Source: Pochonia chlamydosporia 170 (lineage: Eukaryota > Ascomycota > Sordariomycetes > Hypocreales > Clavicipitaceae). From it: 64,000 nt of DNA. The notes below the pieces were generated by a model that was not told the origin of the DNA, did not search any database, and was given only the letters and a program-made list of their open reading frames with translations. Shown here one piece after another: positions 9,828 through 21,303 of this stretch (position 1 is its first letter; each line of letters begins with the position of its first letter). A program made the translations under genes and the position numbers. The stretch lies in the NCBI RefSeq assembly GCF_001653235.2, contig NW_019154047.1, positions 310,001-374,000 of the forward strand, read 5' to 3'.

Positions 9828-11925
9828 TTACGGAGCTTCTTCGACCGTACTGAAGTTCCGACTGCGGAGAAATCTTATAAATCGTTCCACGGTTCTCGTT
9901 CTCTTGAAGACAGCCATAACATCTCCCCTTGGGGCTCCACCTTCTGTGGAGGCTACGGTAGTGTCCTTCATGATGAGATGCACGCGCAATGACTTTACGC
10001 TGTATTTAACTTCTGCAATATCCTTCAGCCGAACATCGAAATCGATAGGCTTTCGCAACAATCCCCACTTTACTGGATTTGTGTCTGTGAGAACCTGATG
10101 CTCAAAATATTGTTTGTCCTCCACCCAACTCCAGTACTGCGTAACCGACTCGGAGCTTGTAAAAAATCGGGTCTTGACTTGGAGAAGTCTCCAATCGTTC
10201 TTCGTCACCGCCTCTCCGGTATACGAGTCTGCGTCAGAGAGTCCTTCAGTGTAAAACTCATCACGAGCGCTCTTTTCTTCAAATGTTATCTGCGGCAGGT
10301 GATGTATAGCCTGCGCCTCATGCAGCGTCTCTGCCGGTGAAATTGTTGACGTTTCGGCCACAGTGCCATTTTTGGTTATTCCTTGAGGGCCCGTACACGC
10401 ATTACTAATAACATCCGAGAGCGACCTGCGCGTGACTCGATTTTGGGACAGATCCATGGTTGGCAACGACCCAGTCGACTGCCCTGGGGTACCAGAACGG
10501 TTCATGCCGCCATGTTGGGTACTCTGACCGCTTCGTGACTGCTCGTCAGACGGAGAGGCAGTTACTGGCTTCGCATTGAGCAGGGAAGCGCCACGACAGC
10601 TTTTACGACTCCATTCGCAATTCCCACACCGTCGGAAACTCCTGTCTTTGAGTTTGATACAGTCTTCAAATATGCCCCAATTCTTCTCGCAGTATTGGCA
10701 ACGCTGATCCATGACATCTCCAGTAGCCTGAATCATGCAGGAAATGACCTTGACTCCTTCCGGATCGGACTGGTTGGAAATGGCAGTTAAATGGCTTTGA
10801 TCGAAAGGGCGTCCTCGTCGAATTCTGACTGGCCTCAAGACGGCATTTTGCAAGATTGAATCGACACGTTTGTCATCCCACTGGCCAACTGGCTCGATGT
10901 TTCCGATGAAGCTGCCATCAGCATCGTTGACAGAGACAACAACGGTGTTTTCAGTATTATCCTGGTGGCCCTCGCGAGCAGTTATCGAATGTCCCGCAAA
11001 AGGCAGGGTGCCTGCTGCAGGCGTCACATTGCTCGTCAGATGGCCTGTGGCAGTGCTGCCAACAGCGTCAAAGAAACTACCATTGATAGAGTAAGCGGCC
11101 TCATTCTCCTGCTGGTTTATGCCTCCGTCAGGGTCAGCTAATTCGTCGCACTGTTCTCGAGAGGAGCGGAGCGTGGTGTCAAACACATCTTGTCGTCGCA
11201 TAGACCTGTCCTGTTCGTCAACGGCTCGGGGGTCAGAATTGCTTTGGCGCTTCTTCGTCGAATATTGTTTTGTGCTCGAGGAGGCGTATCGTTTTCTTTT
11301 GCGCACATCGCCTTGTACGACCGTTGTCGGCCTGTCCTTGAGATAAATGTCAACTCCGCAGGGTCTAAACGAGCGGGAGGGTCCGTACCCCGTGAGGTCT
11401 GTCCAGGTCCTTGGATGCTAGTCCGTATTCTGGTTCCGCGGCGTTTGTCTGATCGCTTACGAGCACATCGCCCGGCACATACTGCTGCCGCTTCTCGAGG
11501 GGAAGATTCTGGAGCGATCTTTTGACGACAGCAGGGCCTATTGTGGGAATCAGCTCGTCCGATAACCTTTGCAAAACAGACTCGACCTGAATCTCGTATT
11601 CGTGTTCTGCATCTGCACGGCCGCGATCTTTTAAGACTTGTAACTCGCCAGAATATCTCACAATATCATCTTGAAGCTCTTTTTCGTCGCCAGACTCTCG
11701 TCCAGACTCTAGTAGCTCACGAAGGCATCGAAAACGTTCCGCTATTTGGCGCTTTTTGTTTGCAACATTCGCATTGTATGCGTCTTCCGGAGTTTTGATC
11801 TCTGCGAAGGCGGTCGCACACTCTACAACAATGTTCCTACTGCGCTGGAGCTTCAACGTCGCAGGTGACGTGTCTGACGTCGTCATCAAGCTTGACGTTG
11901 GATCGTTGGAACTGTTGCTGTTCAT
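9828..11925 (-). CDS. two-exon protein with a Cys-cluster (DUF3716-like), about 681 aa
   Basis: Exon 1 is 11925-11389 and exon 2 is 11336-9828. A 52-nt intron (GTACGG ... TTGAC ... CAAG, 11388-11337) joins DLDRPHG to DRPTTVV in frame and removes a TAG. The start is uncertain: the frame also has an ATG at 12045, but that stretch looks non-coding. Residues 1-180 are helical with a charged coiled-coil-like segment. Residues about 392-427 hold six cysteines, C-x2-C-x9-C-x10-C-x2-C-x7-C, with the text CQYCEKNWGIFEDC and CGNCEWSRKSC. This matches my recollection of the fungal DUF3716 pattern (CxxC...G.F..C...C.NC). The region before it (VVVSVNDADGSF then VGQWDD) resembles the shared module of the STAND cluster weakly. 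Function is unknown; a zinc-binding nuclear protein is plausible. Confidence 0.6.
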
Positions 11926-14900
11926 TAATAACGGCTTTTGCCAACCCACCGCTTCCAGTATTCGAATAATATGAAAGCGGACGATATGTTGGTACGTGTC
12001 TCGCCAAGTGGTGTATGCGCAACATGGGCTACTGACCAGAGTCAATGCACCACCAGAAGCAGAAAGATTCAGGTTCTGAATGTAACACAGACGCTAAAGC
12101 CGTCGCGAATGGCCCCGAAGAGAATGCACTGAAGTCAGAGCCACCCTGGCGAGTCTAATTGAGGCTTTCTTGTTGTAGAGAAAAAATTTGAAAGCTAGTG
12201 TCCAATTCCTGTCTGGAAAAAGGAGCTGAGGGGGCAGGCACATCTCTCGGATGACGAAGCTCTGTACGCGACAGGACCCCAAACCGGAAATTTATTGAGA
12301 CCTGCACAAGTGGGTCCGTGCATGCGTTAAAAACAACATTAGCATAGGTGCCAGAGACTTGATAAGCACTATTACAAACAACCCCAAAAAATGAAAATTC
12401 CATTGTCTGACCAAAATTGTCTCAGACCTTGACTCCTACTCAGCTTCACGCAGATGTTGAGTTTCAGCTCCGCAAATATGTCCAGTTGTGCGGTATGGGA
12501 GATGGTTTTCACGCTAGTAATATGAAGCATGCCTTGATGAACAATTGTAGGTGCCGGGTTAAGGAAATTTCTTTGGGGATGATTGACCACTCAGCGCGGG
12601 TCGCCTTTGGCGGAATTCCAACTGACCATTGCGCCTTGTCTCAACGTGGCAATTGGCGGCCCCCTGTCGCGCCCAGACGGGTTAACTGTGAGGTTCGAGG
12701 TGCGACTTCAGGGTCTAAAGCCCCTGCATAAAGTGCGAAGAAAAACATTTCGACTTGGTGTGGTCGCGTTATGATGCAGGTGTGTTCGGTGTAGCAAAAT
12801 GCGCTGGCTCGCAACATTGTGTCTTGTTACCAGAAACATCTCCAAGGCCTGTGCTTTCCTTATCCGGGAGTACCTGGGCTTACTGGCTGTAGAACAAAGC
12901 ATTCATACCTGTGTTCGGCCATCCGAAAGGTTCAAGTTGATGCCCAATCATAACTGCTGGCAGGGCTATGTGATCTTGCGCAACTGCACCAACTTGCCCA
13001 ATCTCGTCCGAATTCTGGTAACAACGAGCTGTATATGGTGTGCAACGTGAAGCTCTCCACTGCAATGCGCGTTCGACTGAGTCAACAAGTGGAAATTGTG
13101 TTCCGCAATAGCGAATGAAGCGTAAACGGCGTGCAATAGTAAGGTTTTCGAAGCAATGCATGCGGCATGTAGAGCAAGACGACTCATTGCTTCCAAATCG
13201 CCTTTAACGTTTTGTCAACAGTGGCCAAGCCACGTTGTGTTTGTCTACCTGGCTGCCATGGTGATTATGCCGCAGTCCCCTAAGGTCTTTGTGTAGCTTT
13301 ATCAATACGGCCATATAAAGCTTCAACCAAATTCTCGCATATGTCAACTGGTAACATGACAAAAAGAGTGGCTAGCGGTGCGGTTGGCGAGCCACGCAAC
13401 AGTTAGATCACTCAGGTGCACGGTGATGGGGGGGCATAAAATTGCCAACATTCATGCCGTACTATTTACATGCTTAACTATAATCCAGCGGCGGCTGGCC
13501 TCCTCTAGAGTCGAGGTCCCCCCCCCTGTCTCCTCCCCCTCCTTCCCCTGTAACCCCTAAACCATCCCAAAAACAAATCCATGAAAAGATGGCGCACGAC
13601 TGGATGGCCCAAGATGAGCAACCTACAGAAGGCATCTCGCGTCTGCACATATTGGGGAATGGTCCCATGGTCAGCAGGCTGGACAAGTCAGTCTCGATTC
13701 GAATTGAAGATTGCCGAACCCCCTTTCTCCCCCAACGTTAAACCGTCTTGGGCAAAGCGGCACCGTAATCTCCCTGTTGACATTAACGGTTACGCTTGGT
13801 TTTTGAGTGCATCACTCTAAATGTCCGTACTTTACCATATGTGCAGGTTTTGCCGTAAGCACCGCCAAAAGCTACATGCCTATTTCTCACACCAATTGCT
13901 TGTGTCTTACTTGGCCAGTCATTTGGCAACTCGGACACGCAAGGTTCAAGTGGTACGCGAAAGTCGGCTCTCAATCTTCGAATCTCAGCATCATGTTGCT
14001 TAGCAATTCTGGAAATTTTTTTGCTGCAACGCTATTATCTGCAGTTCGGTTTTCTCGATCGTTGCAGGGTAGATGCGCTGTTGGCGCCATCTGGCAACAT
14101 CTGCAGACATTTTCGCCATACGTCGTCCTTTCGTGGCGATGCTGGTGCAATGGCAGCAGCACGTTGTTTTGTAGTTGATCTCGTATACGAGCTTTAGCCC
14201 GCAGGTTTCGCCCATCCTATATTCTTTATAGCATTTCTCGCGAAATTGTCCCCACCTCCAATAACCACACGCCCAAACAGTTTGCGAAAAGAAACACATT
14301 GCCACGGCCTAGATTCATAAGTAGACACAGGAGGGAAAAACCACGGACGACGGTGTGAAGAGGTTTTCCACTATTTATATTACCCCAGGGGAGAAGGCGC
14401 AATGCCTTTTTAGTACTTTTTGTGATGTGACGCTTAAAGTATAGCGGCCAACAAGTTATCATTTCCAAAGAAGGCCTTGAGACCGGAAACATGCATTAGG
14501 GCCAACAACCTATCCCACTTTGCCTCCTACCGCAACCAGTCTTTTTGGACTTATGACCAGTTTCGAGTGCAGTAACTTTCTCATCCAGCACCACTCCAAT
14601 AGTCAATGTTCCTCGCTTTACACCTTGGGTCGACCTCCATCTGCAGTACAGTATTACGCAGCTTCCGCGGCTGAACCAGATTGGCTAGTTCTGGACTTAT
14701 CCAACTGAAAGCACGCTAAACAGTGATGGCTCACAATATTCCAGCCAACAAAAAAGCACACAAACAGGTGGGGATGGTGTTTTTGCAGGGGCGGACCGTC
14801 CCGCCGGGACACGCTACCCCATTTTTGGGCAAGCTGGGGATGCTTGGTTTAGTCCCGTTGTGTTGGTTTTGCCCCAGTCCTGTCCAGCAACGCTGGGCGG

Positions 14901-16837
14901 TGTCTTGGAATATGTGGCTAACGTAAGAGCAGGGGCCAAAAACTGGTCTCGTGTTGCCTGTATTCAAGCGTTGGCCAGCTTAACCAAATGCCAAACACGC
15001 TGTGTGACTGAGTCGACATTTGATGTATTGGGACAATTCAACAACACGTTGATGCTGGCTGCGACGCAGAGTAGCAAGCGAGGCATTCGGTGCTGGCCAG
15101 CTTCTTCGGGCTTGGCTCGTTGTTCGAAGCAGAACAGGGGTGTCTGAAGCTACAATGACCAACAAATGCCTCAAAACTCCCGCCCAACTGATAATGACTA
15201 GCTTCAGAGCTGTGACTTTTTGGACCACCGAATGACATGGGATGCAAGCAGGGGCTAAAATAATTGGTGTGCAAGCTCTGTCCTTTTTTTTGTCCCCTAT
15301 GAAACGATGAGGACGCATTGCGAGCTTGCTGGTCTGGTATTTTATGGCCTTCTGCGAACCACCAACAAGCCAGGCGTTTTAGCCTGAAATTTGGGCCTGG
15401 ATGTGCAGTCACCCAACATTTTGGCTGATCACACTCTTGGTTTCTCCCCGGGGGCAAAATACTTTGTCTTTATGCAATGTAATGCTCTCGTTTGGACAGT
15501 ACTCTGTCTGCAGCCGCCACCAAATGCAGACACACCTTGGGGGGCCAGCATGGAGTGTAGGATGTGATGTGGAGCTAGAGCAAATAGGGGGCTGTTTTGT
15601 ACGTCGAGACGCATTACGCTGAGACAGGCTCCTTGCATACAACTCTGTCCAACCTTAATCGGCGACAGATGATGATGCATTCATGTGTGCTGCCCACGTG
15701 CAGCGTACATGCGGCCGCCTTTCCAGTCATGCGAACCTCGTGAAAAAAATTTTTACAAACAACAACACGAAGGGTTGGTTGCCAGATTAATCGAGGACCT
15801 CCTACTGGAGTGAAAGGTCGCCGTTGACCTGTCCAGCTGTCCACAATAGAGGAGGGCCAACCCCCAAGCAGCCTTGCAGCATCCTTGTGAATGTGCTGGC
15901 CACTCACCCTTGGCGAGGAGTAGGCCGCATCACTAGCGAACTGTATTGGTCACTCAATCAAACGGATCAGTTGGCTCATGAGAACTGCCCCCTGCCCACA
16001 TCCTGCCTACTTATGAGGGGATAACAAAGGTGCATTGGCTGGATGAGGTAAGTGAAATGGCTTGTCACTAATCCCCTTCTTAACTTAACTTCAGGGCCGG
16101 AGTTTTTGATGGGGCCAGTCTTCGGCAGGAGGCCGCGTCTGTAAGACTGTCGGCGGCTTGAGGAGTTGGCATCCTTGTAGGCCACAGTTCACCTCGCGGC
16201 TGAATTGATGGTTTTTGTTGCCCTAAAGCAAAAAATGACTCGGTCAGAGTATCAGAATTTATAAACCATAACTCGAGTCGCCCAAGGACACAGGAACAGA
16301 ATACTTGCGATTTGAAAATCTCCGTTCCACCGCTAAGGAGTCGCGATGAATCGGGATGGCAGATCGCGTTGCTTAGGGTAGCTTCAGCAACCTACATCTC
16401 ATCTATCTGCTGAACTGGGGTGAACTCAATGACGGACTTTCCCAACCTACTCTTAATATGTCTTGCCAATGCCACGACCATAATTACAAACCATGTTTGT
16501 CAAAAGTGACGCAGCTCATTTGCATCGAGTAATTGCTCTTGACCATGTGGCTTGCACGCGTAATAATAAACCCCCTCCTGTTTAATTCTATTTGCCTAAC
16601 ACTCTGATTCCAAAGGTAAACTGGACTCACACAGATGTACAGACATATGGCACCCAGAAACAGATGGTGATGCATGGCACTAATGTTTTCATCACAGTGC
16701 TTGTCAGTGGCATCAAGTTACTTTCGGTACACATTGCACCACCCAAAGAGGCAAAGCGAAATGCTTCCGAAATAAACATACATAGCAATAAAGATGCGAT
16801 GCGTGCTGCTAGAGTTGGTCGTGGTTTGGAGTTTGTA

Positions 16838-16858
16838 GTTCGTGGTTCGTGGTTCGTG
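16838..16858. repeat. short tandem repeat, 3 x GTTCGTG
   Basis: Three perfect copies of a 7-bp unit, in non-coding sequence. Confidence 0.7.
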
Positions 16859-17006
16859 GATTGTTCGTTCTCCCAAGTATTGCCGCAAGGTACAAGTGAA
16901 TGCCGCTGCGAGCGAGAAGAGTCGGGACGGTTGATGGTGAAGGACAATAGTACAGGAATGAAAATAAATGGTCGCGAAACCCAGAAATCAGATTAGAGTG
17001 CGCGAC

Positions 17007-17030
17007 AGTCAGCGCATGAGTCAGCGCATG
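17007..17030. repeat. tandem duplication of a 12-bp unit (AGTCAGCGCATG x 2)
   Basis: Two adjacent perfect copies, downstream of the Zn2Cys6 gene. Confidence 0.7.
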
Positions 17031-17120
17031 CAGAACATTGATGCATTTGGTAGTACCTAGGACAGTGAATATGCGCATTAGAGAGCTTATCTGGGAATTT
17101 TATCCTAACCAAGTGGTGGC

Positions 17121-18249
17121 TCAAGACTCGGCGCACATTCGCCATTCATCAAGCCCTTGACCTGCGCCGGCTGTTTTCGTAACGGCTTCTGATTCAGATT
17201 TGAATGAGTCCGCTTCCACGTCCAACACGACTTCGAGCTGATCTCGCGTAGCTCTGCGGCATGTATCAAGCAGACAGCTTGGCAGGACGCCAAGGACTCC
17301 TCTGCTGGACTCGTTCTGGAGTAGTCGGTTTGACTCGACAAGGAACCTCTCAGTCATATCCCCGCGAGGCACGGCACCGAGATGGGCCTTTGGTGAAAGA
17401 GTCTAGTCAAGCTGTAAGTCTGACTGGGATTTGGAATTGTCCATCTGGTCGAAATGTACACATTGATGAGCGCATATTGCATTAGCCAGTAACGGGGAGC
17501 AACAAGTCGCCGTATCGGGGTCTCCCACCTTCATTTCACGCAGAAACTTAGATCGAGGTATTGGACGATACACATACAAATGATCCGTGGCGAAGTACTG
17601 AGATACAAGTTCCGAAACTACTTCATCCTCAGCGACGGCAGTCCATGGCAGGGCCTGGAGTCCTAAGTCGAGGGCAATGAGAGGTTCAACCTCCACTTTG
17701 TCCAATACTTCCGTGAGAGTGGCTTTAGCCTCGTCTTCCCGTGCTTCGAAAAGGTAGTCGCTACCAACAGAACGCAGCGCATCATTTTGCCCGTTGCTGC
17801 TGATGTTCCGGGTGGAGCGAATGTACCTGAACGCGATATAGGTTTCGTCTTCGGGCATGGTTTGGATATAATCATATACTCCTTGTAGCCGATGAACTTC
17901 CCCCTTCAGATACTTAACCTCTTCGGACAACGTAGAGTATCTTTTCTTCAATTTCGAGTAGCGGCTTTCACCCACGTCCGCATTGTAATTGCAAGCAGCG
18001 TAGCTCCAGAAGCAACGGCTACAAGTCGGTCTCTTACCGTCGCACTGCCAATTGATTGTCAGATATGGGGCACAGTTATGTAGAGGCGAACTAGTCTACC
18101 CTTCCTTTCTTCCAGCGACACGGTCCACATGCCACGGCAGTCAAAAAACACGTAGCAAGGGAGGGACTGCTTTCGCCAGAGTGTCGCACGACTTCAGAAC
18201 CAAGAGATCGAACCCTGCCAGGTAGTGATCGTCGGTGCCCGGAGTTCAT
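17121..18249 (-). CDS. Zn(II)2Cys6 transcription factor, N-terminal half only, three exons
   Basis: Exon 1 is 18249-18100 (50 codons, ACA ATG context). Intron 1 is 18099-18045 (55 nt, GTAGAC ... CTGAC ... CAG). Exon 2 is 18044-17460. A proposed intron 2 is 17459-17403 (57 nt, GTACAT ... CTTAC ... CTAG), which removes a TAG. Exon 3 is 17402-17121. Joining exons 1 and 2 rebuilds a perfect binuclear cluster, CGPCRWKKGR plus CDGKRPTCSRC-x6-C (Cx2Cx6Cx6Cx2Cx6C). A linker and heptad-like helix follow (RYSKLKKRYSTLSEEVKYLK). Then comes the start of the regulatory region with LVSQYFATDHLYVYRPIP and CCSPLLANAIC. Such factors bind CGG-containing sites and regulate metabolism. The protein ends near 287 aa, well short of the usual 500-900 aa, and lacks the middle homology region. 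It is therefore probably truncated or decaying. Confidence 0.65.
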
Positions 18250-20463
18250 TGTGCCAGTCGATCGTGGAACGGCAAGGGAGCTCTACATACTTTTCAGCAC
18301 GAACTTCGTGGTGCATGGCTGGGGACCAGATCGAAACCCAAGTTCGATTTTGGGGTGGTGGTAGTTTAGGTACAGGTGTAAGGACCAGACGTCTCTGAAC
18401 AGACCAGCACTGGCATCAGCCAAATTCGGGGGGCTCCCGGCCACGCCATAGCCCCTCAGCTTCTGGTGGAATGACTGGAACAGTCAAGAATTCTCTCGTT
18501 ATTGTGGGAGCCACTGGCTCTTCCAAATCCAATACTCCTTGCCCAATTAATCACAGACGGGTACCCTGAAATTGCCAGAAAGGCCTGCGCAAGCCTGGTA
18601 GCTGCGTAATTCTGAGTTTGAGTGTAACTGCTTTTGCCGCAGAAACTGTGATCCATTGATTCTACAGCAGGTGTTGACGAGGATGATTGTGTAGTGAACA
18701 GTGAGCCGTTCTAGTGGAGTGTACAGGCAGCGAAGATGGATGGGATTCTGAGCATGTCAAATTACATACGGCTGTCCGCTTGCGGCAAAGGGTCTCGGCA
18801 AACCATTGAGTAAAGAGCGGTGCTTGAATATCGACAGGCGTGCGGCGCTGTAAACATTATGCGTCAATAGTACTGAGAAGAGCAGCTGAATGGTCTTTTC
18901 CGGCGGTGGGGAGCTGCGCTCTGGAGTGGGGGTGAAGGCTGGGCGTTGGAACACAAGGGGACACGACTCTTCGATGGCCAGAGGGTTGTTGGTTGAGGCA
19001 GAGAGGGACAAAAGGTCGTCCCCGGTGATGGTAAACCGCGACAGTTTTTGTTTACACTGGCAGTGACATGACATTCCGTACGGGCGAAGTCACTCACATC
19101 TCTGTGATAGTGCCGGTGAAGCGACAACGGGGAGGATATGAGGTGTCAAGTCGCGTCAGGCCTCCGCGTCTCCAGCGGTTTCGCGTTCGGCAAGCTTCAG
19201 ACCGGGATGGTGCGCTGAGAGCTTTGGGCAATATGGTTGGATGACGCAGTGGATTCTGGGCGTTTTCAGGGCTGCTGGCCATGTTCGTGGAACAGATTGC
19301 TGACAGGGGGAGAGTGAACCAGACAGGCTGATCCGTCCCAATCCAGCGTCCAGCAGATGCGTGTGCCACTGTCCAAGGGTCATTGCATGATGCAATGTGA
19401 GTAGCCTGATGTCATCCACAAGTGAGAAGTGGATCGTTAGGACAGTGGAGCACGACATCACGATGCGTTGCAACGAATCCAGAGCGGCACAGGCAAACCT
19501 TAGTAAAGTCGCCAATGGTGTCAGCGCAGTTGGACCAATATCTCATATGGTTTTGAAAAGAACATCAGCCAACAAACTCCATGATTAGATATATCCTCGG
19601 GCTTTGTGGTACAGTATAACCAAAAAATAGAGAGAGGGAAGGGAGAGGAAGCATGGAATGGTGATCTTTTGAATGGAAGAGTATAGATCAGCGTTGGGAT
19701 ACGGAAGTACATGACCTCCCAAGTTCAAGAGCCAACAACACGTTCAAACCAACAACATCCAAACCAACAAAGCATCGAAAACGACCAACCACCACAGTTA
19801 TATTGCCGCGGAATAGGGACCCCCTACCCACCAGCCAAGCATTCCATAATAATGCGCGAATTTCAGCCACTTCGATGGCCGTCGAGGGCCATATCCCGCC
19901 TGAGGCTACATTTTTGTTGTCTTGTTTGGTACAACTAAGGAGCAGCGACACACCGGCACGGAAGGCTTATGAAGCCGCGTTAAACTGATCTCAGGCGAGG
20001 TTTGGCACGAGTGGTCAGTTGCGGCGAGCTCCCACGCGGACTTGAACCTACCCTGAGAGCTGGAAGACAGCCCAATGCGAAGTAAGGACAGAGGCCCATT
20101 CATTGCCCAATGCTGGGTCTGCTCTGAAGAGGTCTGTTTTCACGCATGCTGTGGCCGCAAAAATCTGGTCTTCTTGGGTCATTCCACAGAGCTGATCAGG
20201 CCTGTTGGAGTATATGTTGTCAAGGAGTATTTGCAACGACTTGCCGTAGAACAGCAAGTCTCTCCACTGTCATCACGCGAACAGTCTACTCGGAAGCGTA
20301 TGGCGGTTCTTGCTGCAGATCGCCGTAAGAGCCGTAGGTTTGAAGCCAACGTGGTATTCCCGGTAAGCACTCAATTAACCTGCTGGCCCTGGTACGACGA
20401 CGAAATGACAATATACCGATGCTGATATGACCAGAGAAAACGGAGAGCCGATGACTCTGTCCT
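18250..20463. other. gene-poor stretch
   Basis: Short ORFs only. A plausible intron (GTAAGC ... CTGAT ... CAG) lies near 20362-20431 upstream of the next ORF, but the joined reading gives no recognisable protein, so it is not modelled. Confidence 0.35.
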
Positions 20464-21303
20464 GTGTGGACAATCATCCACGCGGAAGACGTACGCACCT
20501 GGGCTTGTTTGCAGGTCCGTTGCAGACGTTCACACAGAGTTGCATCAACCGCCCCTGCCGAAGATCTGGCTGCTACCGATGAAGACTCAACATCAAAGGC
20601 GCATGAGGAAAGGCAGGGTAAAATCCATACCATTATGCTGCCACATAATAGGGCAGGCATCATCCGGGGCCGGGCGAGCCTAGCCACACATTCCGCGACA
20701 TGTTCAAATCGAGACTCCAGATCTAATGCGCATATTCTGTTCCGAGCTGGAGAGACAACCTCGCTAGCTATCGGTCGCCAATCCAACAGACCGACAGCCA
20801 CTACCTACCCTTCCATCCCCGATGTGTGTACAGAGGCAATGCCGCGCTCAAGATCGCATGAGGCTGTGACGAGAGCAAGCATGATGAATCTCCTGAAGCT
20901 GAGGGCGAACATGACCGCATGTTTAATAAACAACGCAACTAGAGGTTGCACGCCATTCTTTGCACCGCTGGAAGATGATGGAAATCGAAATTTGAGGTCG
21001 AGACTCACACATTATCATTCCAAAGAGCTGGAAATAATCCGCAGTATTCGGCAAAGTCTTGAAGCCGATCAGCAGGCCTGGCCACAATGTGCAAGCCACG
21101 TACAGCAAGAGCTAGGACAACTCAGCAGGGAAATCGAAACGGACAAGGAATTGGGATGTTCGCCGCAAGACATCCTGCTCAAAAATATTCGGCACATGGT
21201 GAACCTGGTGGAGGAAATCTCTGCAAAGTGTCAAACGGGATGTGAATGTAACTTCATGCATAGGCATCGGACGGATTTGCGAAGTCAGCTCCAGCTTAAA
21301 TGA
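20464..21303 (+). CDS. unrecognised protein, 279-aa ORF
   Basis: This is one of the longer uninterrupted ORFs outside the transposons. Residues 1-135 are of mixed composition. Residues about 138-279 read as a helical protein, with ELEIIRSIRQSLEADQQAWP, then an acidic helix and a final Cys/His cluster (CQTGCECNFMHRHRTD). I know no family for it. The real start may be further in (MMNLLKLRANM, near 20881), or an upstream exon may exist. Chance ORFs of this length are uncommon but not excluded at this base composition. Confidence 0.35.
   Translation: MWTIIHAEDVRTWACLQVRCRRSHRVASTAPAEDLAATDEDSTSKAHEERQGKIHTIMLPHNRAGIIRGRASLATHSATCSNRDSRSNAHILFRAGETTSLAIGRQSNRPTATTYPSIPDVCTEAMPRSRSHEAVTRASMMNLLKLRANMTACLINNATRGCTPFFAPLEDDGNRNLRSRLTHYHSKELEIIRSIRQSLEADQQAWPQCASHVQQELGQLSREIETDKELGCSPQDILLKNIRHMVNLVEEISAKCQTGCECNFMHRHRTDLRSQLQLK

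Larger units (their letters stand above)
11926..17120. other. 5.2-kb stretch without recognisable gene
   Basis: Both strands contain many short ORFs (the longest about 140 aa) with no conserved motif. A C-rich tract lies near 13515-13560. The base composition is not strongly AT-rich, so this is not a classic RIP-degraded block. It may be old unrecognisable transposon sequence. Confidence 0.4.

Noticed and set aside
11364..11366. TAG ending the upstream part of the Cys-cluster gene as a gene end
   Set aside because: A 52-nt intron joins it in phase with the next ORF, giving one gene rather than two.
17403..17405. TAG in the Zn2Cys6 gene as a premature stop
   Set aside because: It can be removed by a 57-nt in-phase intron with acceptable sites, so nonsense is not needed. 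The intron itself is unproven.
20286..20801. 171-aa minus-strand ORF overlapping the unrecognised plus-strand ORF
   Set aside because: No family resemblance; overlaps a longer ORF and looks like a shadow.
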